Source: Cyprinodon diabolis
Lineage: Eukaryota; Chordata; Actinopteri; Cyprinodontiformes; Cyprinodontidae
Length of the DNA: 64,000 nt
Direction: 5' to 3'
Assembly (NCBI GenBank): GCA_030533445.1
Contig: CM060065.1
Span: forward strand, 26,796,974-26,860,973
The notes below the pieces were generated by a model. That model did no database searches, had not been told where the DNA came from, and was given only the letters and a program-made list of their open reading frames with translations. Below, piece after piece: positions 24,201 to 37,618 of this stretch. How positions within the stretch are numbered: the first letter of the stretch is position 1; every line of letters begins with the position of its first letter. The position numbers and the translations under genes are program-made.

Positions 24201-26203
24201 TCATCTGATCCAAAAGGTCAGAGGAGGAAACAGGAAAGGTCACATCTTGAACAATAGATATAGATAATGCTTAGAAATTATGACACATTATGATGATCTT
24301 AAAGGCATCGATCTGGATAACACTGGTGTAATTTTCTTCCCACCACCTAAAAGTTAAACCTATTTGCTCTAAGAGAATATTTGCATTACACAGCCACATG
24401 GCAGCTCAGATTTTTTTACCTAACACATCTGCTCCAAGGCGAAGGCTCCATTTTTTTTTACCCCAAAATCTGTGAGAAATCAGGTAGAGTAAAAATTTCA
24501 AAATCAATGTCTTATGCATTTGTACCAAAATATTGCATGCAGAATATATGAATAAATGTTTATCATTTACATGTCACAAACTAAAACTGCTTTTCTGTGC
24601 CCTGAAATTTCTCCAATATTCAACAAAGGTAGGCAACCATTAAATAACATGGTGAAAAAGGAAAGTAAGAAATGAAAAGGATAAAAGATGCAGAAATATG
24701 CATTAACATGATATCAATTATTTCCTCAGTTACAGTTGTTTATATACATTTTAAAATAGTGGCCTAAATGTTGATTTGTAATGATGTCATAACTTTTTTT
24801 ATCATCACATATATAACTTATATGAGTGAAATGTTTTCTTATTTTTAGTTATCAAACATTTTGATCATCCTGGTCACTGTGAACAAGTTATAGTTCTCAG
24901 AATGACCTTATTCCGAGGGTTAATAAAAGATTCTGTACTTTTTTTAAGATACCCTTTTTAATGTAAGACTTTCGTTAAGGTACCCTTTTTTATGTAACTC
25001 TTTCATTAGAGAATTTATTTAAATATGAAAAATCTATTTAAAAAATTTAAATCCAGGATATTTTGTTAAATAAATAAATTGTGATCAAATGAACTGAATT
25101 GTGTTCTCTAGTGTCATTCCTTTCAGTTGGACCTACCTTGTTTGTAATCTATGCAAAATGTGCTTAAATAAACCTCACTCACTTTTAGCTGCACCTCATG
25201 AGAGGACTGATTGTCACATACAATTACAGCTGCTGCATGACACAGAGAAACAGGTTCAGTACATCCAAGCCCAAAGTAATTCAGCATGTGGTGAACTCAC
25301 ACACACAAAAGTAATGATGCACAAGGCAGTGAATAGATGTGAACAACAGCACAATATCAAGGCGTGATGACTGAGCAGCTGAGCAACTTTAAACTGGCCT
25401 TCTGAGATCCCGCTAATGATCATTTACGTGATCTCCCTATTCAGTCCCAAAACCTCCAGCCAATTTGTCTTCAGCTGGTTTCATGCACAGACGCTGTAAC
25501 AGTCGTTTATTAAATATTCTGCTCGCCTGTGTCCAGCTTTGTCAATCCAATCTGTTCTGTGCAGGAATTTCCATCAAAGCTTTCCTTTTCAAATCAAGCT
25601 CTAAATGTTTTAGAAAAAAACAGCAAACAACAAATTCCTGGCCTGAACAACACTGTGTTTTTCATCATTTGTTGTGAAAACACTTCCTCTGTCCCCCCCC
25701 AGGTCTGCATTTCCCCCCCACTGTAAATCATGATAAAATGGCTTACAGGTGTCAGGATTAAAGAACGCTCTCAAAGGACTTTGGGCCACAGACGCAGGCC
25801 CAGCTGCTGCTCTCCTTTTGCAAGGTCCTTTACGGCTACAGTATTTGTTTTTTTGTTTAGTGTGAGGGCCACATAGTACCGTTGCTGGCCAGGACCAAAG
25901 GTCATTCTCCAGAAGACTAAAAAAAAGTGTATGGAGCTTTGCCTTAACATTTATGACCTAATACATGATTGGAGGTACATAATTGGTGGTCTTGTAATAT
26001 CAAGCTGTGTCAGAGTACGAAAATGGTGCAAGATGTTTCATGTGATTAAATTACTTTAATTTTCTTTTAATTCCCTTTTCGTTGTTATTTTATAACGCAC
26101 CTTTTTTTTTTTCAATGGACATAGCCCAAACAAACTAACTGGGATCCCTCTGCTAGGATCCATCTGCACTACACACAGGTTTTCGCGTAGTGTGGATTCG
26201 ACC
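21270..26203. other. Long non-coding stretch
   Basis: About 4.9 kb without a supportable gene. An imperfect two-copy tandem repeat of about 31 bp (ACCCTTTTT...ATGTAA...CTTTC) lies at 24948-25010. Short homopolymer runs occur at 22702-22716 (T) and 25695-25702 (C). The remaining short frames show no domain. Confidence 0.4.
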
Positions 26204-26207
26204 TTAA

Positions 26208-26644
26208 AGGAATAGTATACCCAAAACATGATTAGCCTTCATTTTCTAATCACCCCCATGCTGAACAACACTCTGGAGTACTTTTTTGATATCTCAAATG
26301 CATCTGGAGATCTGGGAGGCTTCTTGCTGTCTGCAGAAATTCAAATAATGGAGGTCTATGGTGCCCGAGGCAGAAAGGTCCATAAAAGTCCACAAAAAAC
26401 GTGTCAATATTCCTCCACACTGCTCGTCCAATGTATTCCAAGTGTCCTGAGTGGGTAGCTTCCATAATTTACTCGAAACGAGGTCATTTAGAATGTTTTT
26501 AGAGCATAAACAGTAGTGTATAGGATTTCCTAAAAGCGCGCGCATGCGAGTTCACGAGCCTACGGAAACTTCTACTCACCCCCATGTTCAGCATGGGGGT
26601 GAGTAGAAAATGAAGGCTAATCATGTTTTGGGTGTACTATTCCT
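26208..26644. mobile_element. TTAA-target MITE with 60-bp inverted repeats
   Basis: The ends AGGAATAGTATACCCAAAAC and its complement form a 60-bp inverted repeat (26208-26267 and 26585-26644) with two mismatches. TTAA flanks both sides (26204-26207 and 26645-26648). Length is 437 bp with no coding capacity. TTAA targets are used by piggyBac and Kolobok transposases. A second, perfect 17-bp hairpin lies inside the right arm. Confidence 0.9.
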
Positions 26645-26648
26645 TTAA

Positions 26649-27588
26649 AACATCAGGAGCAAATGACCGTGTTAGATCACCTTTCCATCAGGATTTTCAT
26701 CAGAATTTCTCAACAGTGCAAATGAAAGCTGCTTTTTTATGGGAAATATATTTTTCATAATTCAGTATGCTACGTTTTGAATATGAATGCTGTGTTTTAT
26801 TCAGTGTACTAATTACATGCCCATACAGTATACTAAAGTTAGCTACATGGATGAAGTGGTTGTCTCTGTGATCTAATCATGTTACTTGGTTAATGTTCCT
26901 GTCCATATCCAAATTGTCACATTGTGAGGGTTCTAGCAAGTTCAACACACTGGTGTAGGGAAAAAATGTAGGGAAAACCAGCATGGCAATGGAAGCAGGT
27001 GGAGGAACCAACAAGGAGTCAGACAAGCAGAGAGCACTTTAATACAGAGGGATGAGTGGAGGGAAGGCGGGGGTAACAAGAAAGAGTTTTTGCTCAGGGA
27101 TCAGATTGTCTTCACTTCACATTATTGTTTGTTTACTGTAGACATAGCTCATCTTTTCTGTAATCTGTAAACATTTATTATTCTGGGAACGATTTGTTTG
27201 TATTTCTACAGAAAATTTGCTTTAACATTTTGGTTTAAATTAACACATGTATGTTAAGTATTATCTTATCACGGTTTAGAAGTGTCAACCTGTGCATTAT
27301 ATTGTTTAAAATGACCTTAATTACCTCTATGCCAGGAGCAAAGTTATTTATGACTCCATGTAGAAAGCTGGGGTCACATAAAGGGACCAGGTGAGGAGAG
27401 GGAAAAGAAACCTGATTTTATTTAAACAGTGAGAATTTAACTGGTTAGTAGCAAAGAATTGAATTAGTGTACTTGGTTTTAATTGTGGTGGTTATAAGTT
27501 TAGCAGTGGGAGCATTTTTTTTTGCTGCACGTTTTTATAAATAAGCTGCCTGCTACATCGGAATGCATCTTCTTAATAACCTTTGGCT
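26649..27588. other. Non-coding DNA, no feature recognised
   Basis: No gene, repeat terminus or conserved motif could be supported. Confidence 0.4.
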
Positions 27589-27840
27589 CTGTTCGAGTTC
27601 ATGGGCTGCGTCTTTGAAGGACCCGGTCTACCTGGACTGTCGGCTTGCTTGGTCACGCAATGAATCACGGGATATCCAAGGATAGTGAGGATACATCAGA
27701 TCCATCCTGCAAAAAGAAGGACGCATTTGTAGGCCGCATAACGAGGAGTCTTGGAATCCGAAAAGACCTCTGCGCCGCGCTATAATGTAATCGGCCTTCG
27801 AATCTGGCCTTCGGAGGACGCAAGCCATGAATTTAAACAG
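27589..27840. mobile_element. Candidate MITE with ~34-bp inverted repeats
   Basis: The ends are inverted copies of each other: CTGTTCGAGTTCATGGGCTG at the left, CTGTTTAAATTCATGGCTTG on the complementary strand at the right, both continuing to GCGTC and GAAGG. The 252-bp unit is GC-richer than its surroundings. No target duplication is obvious, so the superfamily is unknown. Confidence 0.55.
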
Positions 27841-29930
27841 AAGATTTGTTCAACCCTTGACCAGGATGTCACACAGATGATGGAATTAAACTGCGTCTTT
27901 GTAAGATTTAAACTGAAGGTTGGGCAGAGATCCTAATTAGTTCAGAAGAGGCTGTTTAATTTCACAGGCTCACATACAAAGTCTTTTACATTGTTTAGCC
28001 AGATTAATCCTTTTATGACTTTAGCGATGGCAGCTTTAACTGTCAAAATGCACACCATAAAAATGTCAGCAGAACTGGTCTATGCCTGATTTATGGATGT
28101 CTGGTGACTCCAATATTTGAAGAAAATACCGGGGTTTTCAAAGATGGCCAGAAAAAGTTTTTAAAACTTAGACAACCAGTCACACAAGTGGAGAATGCAA
28201 AAATGTTTTCTTGCATAGCTTTACCAAAAAAACAGAAAACTTAGTCTTGTGCATGATGATAAACTTGTTGTAGAAACAGTCAACAGTAAAATATGAGTTT
28301 TTGCTTAACAAAAACATTTACTGGATTGCTGAAGACCACTGTCACACTCCAATTTACAATTTTACCTGAACCAATCAGCCAGGGTTAATCAATCAATCAA
28401 GGCAGGTTGTGTGAGATGTGGGATTTGCAATATTATCCATACTCCTAAATCTACTTTATTTGATACTAAACATATCAAATAAAATAGCATAGTAAAAGTT
28501 GTTTTCACTGGTTTATTCTTTAAAAAACTATTTAAAAAAATATATATTTTCCTTTATGTTCTATCTTGAATTCTATCACCTGTAAAAGCATCTGTTTTCT
28601 TTCACCAGGTGAAAACCAGGATGGAGTTGGGTAATTCCTTTAGATCTATCAATGAGTGAGCTCATAATGGAGATGACCACAACCTCTAATATAGATGTTT
28701 CCCACAGCAGTAAGTTTGACCTGTCAGGTGTAACTAATAATGTTAATGATGGCTCTGTCCCATTTAGGTGGCCCAGTAAGCCATGACAGTCAGCCAAACA
28801 TGCACAATAGCAGAGGCCTAGGCCTGGCAGTGAGAAACAACCAGCATTGATCTTATTGTATACTCCTGTTTTTGGCAGCTTATTATGCTGCGAGACACAT
28901 TTTCTGAATAATAAGTTCACTTATTCTAAATAATAAGTGAACACTTTCATGTAAAATCAGAATAACGTATGAAAAGAATCCACTGAAATATTTTCCCATT
29001 TATTTGCAAATTGAATAGCCGAAAAAAAAAACATGACAGCTCAGAATGTTTCCAAAGTAAAATAAGAAATCTACCTCTTATTTAATGATAATAATAAAGT
29101 TGTGTTACCTTTTAAATTTCCTTTGAAACCATAGCAGAAAAAATATGTAATTGTATCAGACATTTTCGTGTGCTGTGGAGGTGAAACTCTGGGGATTGCT
29201 GGATCTCTTGTTTATAGTCTAGAGCTGCTCCAAGCACGCACCAACCTCACTTAAAATGCAAGTCTGACGTAAAATGAGAGTTCAGATGGCCTGGCCCAGT
29301 TTCATCACACTTAGACAACATAGTTAAAATCACAATTACCTTGAAGCTTGAGTCCAAACCCACTTTGACCGTTATACAAGGTGGCAGAATGGTGATGAAC
29401 ATGAGTTCTGCTTGGCCAAAGGGTAACTAGATCCCCTGTGCAATTAGAGACAGTAAGTCTGAGGTTTGTGGTAGTGTGCTGTATATTACTCACGGTGAGC
29501 AGCTTCTGGACACATTTCTTAAAAAAAAGTTTATTCTAGACTAGTCACTTAACTAAATGAATAACATTTTTATGCAAGGTTTTAGTTATAGCTTTGACTG
29601 TAATTGCCAAATGAAACTTATAAGAAGCTGAGCCAAACATGCTGAATAAATCCAAACTAACATCCGTGTCGACCAAAAACTTTTCTAAACAGTGAACAGC
29701 TGTTGCTAAAAAAATAAAAAAAGAATTACAGGCAAGATCAATAAATATCATTAAACTTTCTTAAGAAATCACTTTAACTGAAAAGTAATGGTTATTCACT
29801 AAAGTTTTTAAAGGCTTTAGCAGTTGTTTATATGTGTTACTTATTGGAATTTTCAGGTATCTTGGCACAAATCTATAAGATATTCTCTGAGAAAATCTAT
29901 CTGTTGCATTATTTTTCAACGTTAAACTAA
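27841..29930. other. Non-coding DNA, no gene recognised
   Basis: A 114-codon frame on the minus strand (28576-28920) has no recognisable family features. Otherwise AT-rich and unremarkable. Confidence 0.4.
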
Positions 29931-30120
29931 TGCCACTTTTCCATCGGCTTCAAATTGGGCTGGTCCTACTCCACTCCACCAATTTTCAAACATTTCCATT
30001 ACTGCTTTTTCAGTATCAGTACTTGCCTTTTCTTGGCCATGCCCAGGAGTAGGTACAATTACAGACGAGTTGGGCTTCAAAAATCCAGTATCAGAACTGA
30101 AGTAGAAGTAATGCAAAAAA
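29930..30120. repeat. Possible DNA-transposon relic
   Basis: The text CCACTTTTCCATCGGCTTC followed by TACTCCACTCCACC and a second TTTCCATTACT resembles an eroded fish MITE family with CTTTTCCAT ends. No paired terminus or duplication was confirmed. Confidence 0.25.
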
Positions 30121-33100
30121 AGATATGTGAGTTTAACAAGAGCCAAACCAAAAAGAACTGGAGAACAAAGAGCATAACATTATTTCAATAAATAAACTAT
30201 CGTCAATATATGGTGAAAATCAGTCTGGTGAACCACTTAAATGTTTTGTTATGATGCTTTCCTTGGTAAACCATATGGCTCAGATCAGAAAACGTCACAA
30301 CTTATGTTATATAGCAGCACGCAGGAAAAAAAAGGAGTTTAGAAATGTCAACAAATCCGTTCTGATGACTAGGGCTGATTTCTCACTTTCAAACATGTTA
30401 TTCTATGGAACAAAAACAACTGAACATTTAGGATTTTAAGTAATCACTGATTACTTAAAAACTCTCAATATAAAAATTGGCCAAAATATGATCATTTACT
30501 TGAGAGAACTTTTAAAAAATATTGGCAGGTGACACAACAAACATTTTATAAAATCATAAGTGTGCTTAGACTTTGGGCTGGCTCTGATTATACACTTATT
30601 AGACAATATTGCTCTTTGGTTTGCTTAGTCATAAAACTCCTCAGATCTTGCTGATTCAACTAGTAAAATAGGACATTTAAAGAGTTCTGTACCACTAAAA
30701 GACTGAGCATTTGCTCATATTCATTCCAGTAGTTAGTGATTACTACAAAAAATGTAGACATACTAATTCAAGTAGACTTGTTGTAGTCAAAGACATCCTA
30801 TAGTGATCCAATATTTTAATGCTTGATAAAAAAGATTGATCTTATTTACACTGTCTTTTATTTGGACTATATTTTGGAGAAAAACTGTCAGATAAAACTG
30901 AAAAAATGAAATCTCAAAAAGGCAGAAAAATGTAATAATGGTGGTTCATTATTTTTTTATAAAGCTATAGATTCTAAACTATATCTGTGCTTTAATTTTA
31001 AAAATCCATCTTCAGTTTAAACAACCACTTTAATGCTTTGAAAGCAAAGATGGTATCTGATCAGTAGGAGAACAGTTTCTCAAGCAACACTCCATCTTTT
31101 CTTTTGAACGAAGTTATTTCTCATCCCCCATGAGTCCCTGCAACCGCCAGCTTTAGAAAAATTACACTGCAGGCATTTATGTTGGTTACAGAAAAACAGG
31201 CAGAAAAATAATAGGAAAAACCACATCAAAAAGAAACCCGCTTTTGTAGTGGTCATATCAAAACAACAAAGAGAATTATACAGCTGAGTCATGTTATACT
31301 CACTGTTTTCTTCCCAGCATGTGTCAGACTTTAAATGCACCACTTTTACCATGTGCACAGGTGAAAGGCTGCAGTGCATCAAAGCATCTGTCATGAGATT
31401 AATGAAGAGAGCCCCTAAGAATTCAACTGAATAAACACATACTGTCACGGAGTAGTATTTATGACCGTCACTTCACTCGGGGAGACGCTTTGTATCATAT
31501 ATTTTGGACACACTGAAGCATACTAGCCAGGAACAATTCCTTTTTAGATTTATTGCAATTTAATCCATAGCTGCAGATGTTTTATTTTAAGTTAAAAACG
31601 ATTGATTTCCTAAACAGTTTAGGAAAATATTGTCGATTCCACATTAGATTAGATATGGGTTCTGATGTTCCTTTTTTAGATATAGAGAACCTATCAAACT
31701 GACTTTTCATTAAGCCCTTAATCCTGCTTTGAACTAAGGCTTTTGGCAGTAAACTATATTTTAACAGTTTGAAGAATGTTCCCAAGATAGAGTGGGTAAA
31801 TATCCCCAATCAAAGTGTGATGGAGAAAGATCCATATTAGTAAAACTGCATCAAAGGGAGCCTCAGTCTAATATTACTTAATGGGCTTTTATTTTTATGC
31901 CCTCAAAAATGTTTTCATCAATAATATTGTGTGATAGGACTTACAGGTCATAATAAAAAAACAGGAGGTTTTAATCATCATCACCTATTATAATACAGAT
32001 GAAACATTTTAGTGTTATTGTGCTCTCTTTATCGGCTCTCCAGTGCATCCAGGACTTCTCCAGTCTTATTAGACTGTGCAGTGGCACCTGCAGAGGCTGA
32101 CACATAGATGTATACACATGTGAATCAGGACCATATGCAGCTTGTAAATGCTTGTCAGAGTATGATAAATTCTTCATTGGTCATGGCCGTCTTTGTCATG
32201 TTGTTATGTTCTGTTCTGACAGCTAAGAAAGAACAGGAAGACAGCTTTTATGAGTTTAGCTTAGGGACTACTGAGATGACGCTACACACTGCAGGAATTA
32301 ATCTTCTGTCAGATCTTACAAATACATTGCTCTTGTTATGGCTGATGAAATCTAAACTCTGTGTTTTGAATTTTGCTATTTGACTGTAATGGGATTGGAT
32401 AAAGAGAATGATAATTTTATTATGTTTAAAGGACACTCCTGCCTGTCAATGTGTTTTATTCTAATGTGGAACAACATCTCAATATCTTCCTGCTATAACA
32501 CAATCCTTTTTCTCTTTTTTGCCCCAAATCGAAATGGTCAAAATTAAAGGCATAATTTAGATTTCTCATAGAGGAGTTTTACCCAGAGGTTATTTCTACT
32601 GTATATCTTACCTGCAGTAGATCATTATCTTTGTGTTTTACATTTGTTTTTCAGCTAATGAGAGAATATAAAAATTCTGTTTGGCTAAAATGATCATAAA
32701 AGGTTATTGCACTTGAAGCAGATACTGTTTTATCATTCATTCTGTCATAATATTTGCATTAGATGTATGGCTTAGCAAAATGTTTGCACACATAATTTTC
32801 TTCTTAATTGAGTTTCTTTGTTTGTAATGTTGCTTGATACATTATTTTGGGGAAAAGCATGTGGATGCTTTTATTAAAAACAATCACATAGTAGCCAGCA
32901 TCGCATATAGCCCTATGTATGTTAGCAAACAAAATAACACCAATGGAGCCAATTTGAATTCATTTCATACATTTATTTATTCAATTAAGACAATGCATAA
33001 AACTCAACAAATCAGGAAAACGTGATTGTAAATTTGCAACATTAGCTAAATTGTATGTGCTGTCCTAAGGTTCATTAGATTTGTCTCCAAGCATCTTATG

Positions 33101-33655
33101 AGGCCAGAGCTGTTCTGCAAAGTGTGCACTCCAATGTGCTATGTACTATATTGCAATCAAAAACACCTGGCCTCAGGGCTTGGAATGGTCACAACATTAG
33201 AGCTCACATACGAGCCAACTGCTCCATATAGCCTCCATAATTGTTGGACAGAGGAGGATTTCAGATTGTTGTGTTTTTATTGAGTAGTTTTACTGTTGTT
33301 GTAGCACATAAGACTCTGGGCCAAATTGAAACGCCCAATGTAGACTTTATGATCATAATTCTGAAAACAAATAGAAAGTTTCTACACAAAGATCAACAGG
33401 GCTCTCACACTAAACAGATTTTAAAGTAAATACAGATTTTAAAGTTTTTTTTTTCAACTATAGCTGTTTTTTGGTAGGATTTAACTACTGAAAAACTGAA
33501 ACATGAATGGGACTTGGCCTGAGTTGTATTTGAGTACGGTTTTAGTCATATTAAACTGATTTGGACTCCAAAATCATGCATTTAGGGACATTACCTATGG
33601 TTTTAATTTGAGATGCATCCTTTAAGGTTGTGTAGAGCCCTCTGGACACACCACC
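30121..33655. other. Long non-coding stretch
   Basis: No gene supported. It includes the first copy (30563-30622) of a 60-bp sequence repeated at 34899-34958. A 122-codon minus-strand frame (31080-31448) includes a hydrophobic run, but no upstream exon, signal or family features support it. Confidence 0.4.
30563..30622 (+). repeat. 60-bp dispersed repeat, copy 1
   Basis: It matches 34899-34958 at about 54 of 60 bases in the same orientation (core CTTTGGGCTGGCTCTGATTA). The two copies lie 4.3 kb apart. Confidence 0.7.
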
Positions 33656-33659
33656 ATAT

Positions 33660-33980
33660 CTAAATGTTAAATGACTTGTACTTAAATAGTGCTTTTTCAA
33701 GGCAGAGGACTTGACCAAAATGCTTTACACTACATTGAGTCATTCATTCACACATTCACACACTGATGGTGGCAAGCTATATTGTAGCCACAGCTGCCCT
33801 AGGGCTCACTAACAGAATAAAGGCTACTGTGCACTGGTACCACCAGTCCCTCCAACAACCATCAGTAGGCAATCCGGGTGAAGTGTATTGCCCAAGGACA
33901 CAACAAGGCTGTAAGCCGGAGCTGGGGCTTGAACTGACAACTCTCCTGTTAAAGGGAAAACTCCTCTAGCCAATATCACT
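33660..33980 (-). repeat. tRNA-related SINE-like repeat
   Basis: On the minus strand a B-box-like AGTTCAAGCCCC lies near 33931, with the family body downstream (TGTGTCCTTGGGCAATACAC and GTGTGAATGTGTGAATG around 33745-33905). It matches a dispersed fish repeat whose plus-strand form reads AGTGCTTTTTC...CACATTCACACACTGATGG. Ends are not sharply defined. Confidence 0.6.
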
Positions 33981-35180
33981 TTCATCTCAAATCTATCTAT
34001 GAGCAAACTTAGAAGTGACATTACATCAAGTTAAAACCCTTAAACTGAAGGTTGAATGAGACCCATAATATAATTTCATTTCAGGTGTGTGTGTGTGGGG
34101 GGGGGGGGCAGACTCTGAGCTAAGCCCATTAAAAGAATCATCATGCACATGGGGAATGTTGGAGAGAAGTGAGAAAGGTTTAATGTTTTATCACAATCAG
34201 CCATAAGAAAAAAGTCACAGATGGACTGATTTACATTTTAGCATGCAAAATATTTATTTGCGTCCTTGTCAATTGTAGACATTCATCATTTAATTTAGAA
34301 GCAGAGGCAACAAATTGTTGCCTTGTCAGAGAGGACAGAGGACAAAATAACTGTTGAGATAATATCCTTAACTCTCTGTGTGTCTTCCCAACTGACCATT
34401 TACTTAGATGCTGTTTTTAAAGGGCTGACACTAAAAAAATCCCATAAGATTGTAAAATCTTTTCATGCCTGCAGGAAATCATACCCTCTCTTCTTCTCCT
34501 GCAGCCTGAATGATTCTTAGGTATGTCGCAACATAGATATTAAACAGGGTTTCCTTTTTAATAGTGCTATAGATCATTTTGTTTTTCCGTTTCTTTTCAG
34601 TATCTTAAATACACCACTGATGCTAAGATAGTTCAATTTAAGTCTCCTTGCTGAACAACTTCCTGGTGAGACTTTTGTTTTTCTTTTTCTTTTGACTGGT
34701 CAGTCGGTTGAAATGAAAATATTCTAACTACATACAACTTTGTGCATCTTTAGAAAATAGTTTTTAACTCATTAATATCCCAACAGAGCGTTGGAGTGTA
34801 TGTGAAACATGTCCCTTAGTATGTTTACAAGTGGTGTATTTGCAAACCTGGTTTCTGTAAACTTAAGTGCTCTTGGGGCCCCAAGAGGTCCCAAAGTTTG
34901 CTTACACTTTGGGCTGGCTCTGATTATACAGTTGTTAGACAATATTGTTCTGTGGTATTTCAAAATGTGACAGCGTGAAGGAAAAGAACCCTCAAAGATG
35001 ACAATTGTGTGAAGTTTTAAAAATGAGATGTTTCTATCACACTGTAAAGGCGGATGACATGTTGGAAAAGAAAGCATTTTACATTTCACTAAATTCAAGT
35101 TGATGGAAGCATTGAAAGTGAAAGTGGAATGTTAAAAAAAAATTCTTAAAGAGGAGAAAAAAAGTTGGATGAGGTTTCAT
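33981..35180. other. Non-coding DNA
   Basis: Contains a GT run followed by ten G's (34086-34110) and the second 60-bp repeat copy (34899-34958). No gene supported. Confidence 0.4.
34899..34958 (+). repeat. 60-bp dispersed repeat, copy 2
   Basis: Same orientation as the copy at 30563-30622, with about six mismatches in 60 bases. Just upstream is a palindromic TTGGGGCCCCAA (34873-34884). Confidence 0.7.
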
Positions 35181-35224
35181 TGTTGTTGTAACATTAATGA
35201 GAATACAAGAATAAGAATTTTCCT

Positions 35225-35645
35225 CCTAGATATAACAAAGCTGCCAGGCAGGGTCTCTGGTTTCTCCCCCCTGCCAGGTCCTGGCACACCCACAACACCC
35301 CCACAGAGACAGCTTCCTTGCCGTGATGAGCTTTTGACAGGCCCTAAAACAGGCTGCTTAATACTGTGCCAGGGCAGACATGGAACGGCTGGGATCCTGG
35401 CAGCTTCTTGGATCGAGCTCTGCATCATGGGCCTCAAACCATTTAACCCCTCCTCCTCCTCCTCTTTGCTCTCTCCATCCTTTTTTTTTTTAGGACATGA
35501 GGATTGTTATGCAAAGCTGGCCAAGCAGAGTGTGTGGGAGGGCTATCAAGCACACATGTGTCCGGATCATATTTGTACAATCTCCCATCATGGTGAGAGA
35601 CACGGGCTCAGACTGAGCTCTTATCTTCTCTATGACTTATAGAAA
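35225..35645. other. GC-richer block, candidate conserved non-coding element
   Basis: About 420 bp stand out from the AT-rich background by higher GC and low simple-repeat content. The longest plus-strand frame (157 codons, 35169-35642) has no domain and crosses a CTC repeat and T-run. It could be a regulatory element or a decayed exon. Sequence alone cannot decide. Confidence 0.3.
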
Positions 35646-37610
35646 GGCTGGAGCCTGTCCTGGAAAGTGATCCAAATCCTGGAGGCTTATTGCCTGGAAT
35701 CAAGCAGTCACTTTAGCTCTTTATATACCTTCAAACAGATGTTAATCAGTGTGAATTTCCAAATGCTTCTTTCCATCATCTTAGCTTTATTGTTAAATGA
35801 AATCTCCTTATTGCCTGACGGATTTGATAAAGTACATAATTGCAAATTAAAAACTTTAATATCAAATTTTAGATTGGCAGATGTGCTGGTTTTTAAAAAG
35901 AGTATCATTGAGCCAATAAGGGAATTATGAAGCAGGCAAAATATCCACCACTGCCACCCAGTGCTGACCTGAGAGTACTACACCTAGAGAATAACAACAT
36001 GACTACATAAGGTTAACTCATTGCAGCTTCACCATGCCTTTTCCATTTGTGGTGAGTTTTATGGCTTCTCAACTGTAAATATTATTCCAAGGAAAAAGAA
36101 ACATAACACATGTGTTGTGAAACGTGTATCTTACACAAATGCTGTCAGTTGTTAAACCAGTAGTACATTAAACCTGCTGATTATTTGGCAACACACTAAT
36201 TGAGGGGGAAAAAACAGCTTCAAACAATTAATAATTAAAAAAAATCAGCAGTGTATACATAAAAAAACCTTTTGAGTTTGTCTGAAACACTCAAATCAGG
36301 TTAAAACAATATTTTTTCACTCATTACACTTATCAACTTTCAGTTGTGATAAGATGGAGGGAAGGAAACAAATGTAATGCATTTTCATTTTTAAAAACAG
36401 GAAACTGAATCTGTATTATAAAAATATATTTTAAATAATTAAAATGCAGACTTTTTGCAGAGATGTTTAAACACAAAAGTGTGTAAAAACAAATGTGTTT
36501 GACATAATAGCGGAAAAAACGAGGTACTTTAGTTTTGTTGAGTATTTTTAAACAAAGCAGACTCTAAACTGCTCCCTTAACAACATTAATCCAGGCTGTA
36601 AGAGGTGCTGTCAGCTCCGGTGGCTTTATCCTGTGCAGACTGAGTGGATATCCTCCATGTCCCGAAGCAGACAGACAGACAAACATCTATCCCCAAAACT
36701 GACACATACAATCCCTTGTAGATAATCCAAGACATTGCCTGAGCACTGATTGGATAGAAGTGACAAAAAGCTAAAGGGGACCAATAACAAAACTTTAATG
36801 TGAATGAATGCAGAACCTCAAGTTGACATGAAAAATAAACATATGGCAAAATATTTGTCCTTTCTAACAATTGTTGTTTCCATAGCATTTCAAAGCTGCA
36901 TCGCATAGCATGCATGGCATCTAACTCATTGTTGCACAAATGTTTAAGTGTTTTTATAAATGGCAGCAACCTGCTAGAACATCTCAATATTTTTGTTGCT
37001 CCAGAGCAAAACAGTATGTTCATTTCCAAAGTGTTTGACAGATAGTGAATCAATGCTCTGCAATCAGCCGATCCGCATATCTGCTGTATTTTTGGATGAC
37101 TGATGTTAGTTTCCATGTGCCAGTGATAATACCATCCAGGCTGCTATCAGGAAAAAAGTGTCATAAGTTATAAACTGCTGTTGAAATGTTGCTTTTCCTA
37201 AAACCAAGAAAGCTTCAGCATCTTGCTGAAATCAGTGCTTATACTACAATACACCTTTTTCTGACAGAACCTAATATGACTCCTAGAAAGCTTATGTGAA
37301 ATAAAACTTCAACTAAAAAAATTATTATGGATTTTAGAAAAATATCCACAAATTTATACATTATTGGTTCTACATATTCAAAGAGAATAAGGAGAGGGGA
37401 GCATATCCTCTGCTAGAAGAAATACAATTAACTCTGTCCCTTTGTAGACTCAAAGCTGCAGGTTATAAGCTAAATCCTTACCATTACCTAAAAGCACTTC
37501 AGAGTTTACCTCAAAAGTCAATAAGATTCTTTAATTGCCCTTGCACATCAAATCAGCATTACCGTGTTCCTGCAGAGTTAAGTGAGGCAGTGACTCTTGA
37601 ATAATAGCTG
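35646..37610. other. Non-coding DNA, no gene recognised
   Basis: The longest frame is 176 codons on the minus strand (36586-37116). It shows no family features or splice context that would support it as an exon. Confidence 0.4.
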
Positions 37611-37618
37611 CTAACCAG

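Noticed and set aside
31080..31448. 122-codon minus-strand frame with a hydrophobic stretch
   Set aside because: The hydrophobic run comes from T-rich DNA. There is no signal-peptide context, no splice partners and no homolog recognised.
34086..34110. GT run followed by a G run as a regulatory Z-DNA or G-quadruplex site
   Set aside because: Only one G tract is present and the GT run is very short. This is ordinary low-complexity sequence.
35169..35642. 157-codon plus-strand frame
   Set aside because: It runs through a CTC repeat and a T-run and shows no family features. The block is more likely non-coding.
36586..37116. 176-codon minus-strand frame
   Set aside because: It has no recognisable motif, domain or partner exons, and its amino-acid composition looks like translated AT-rich DNA.
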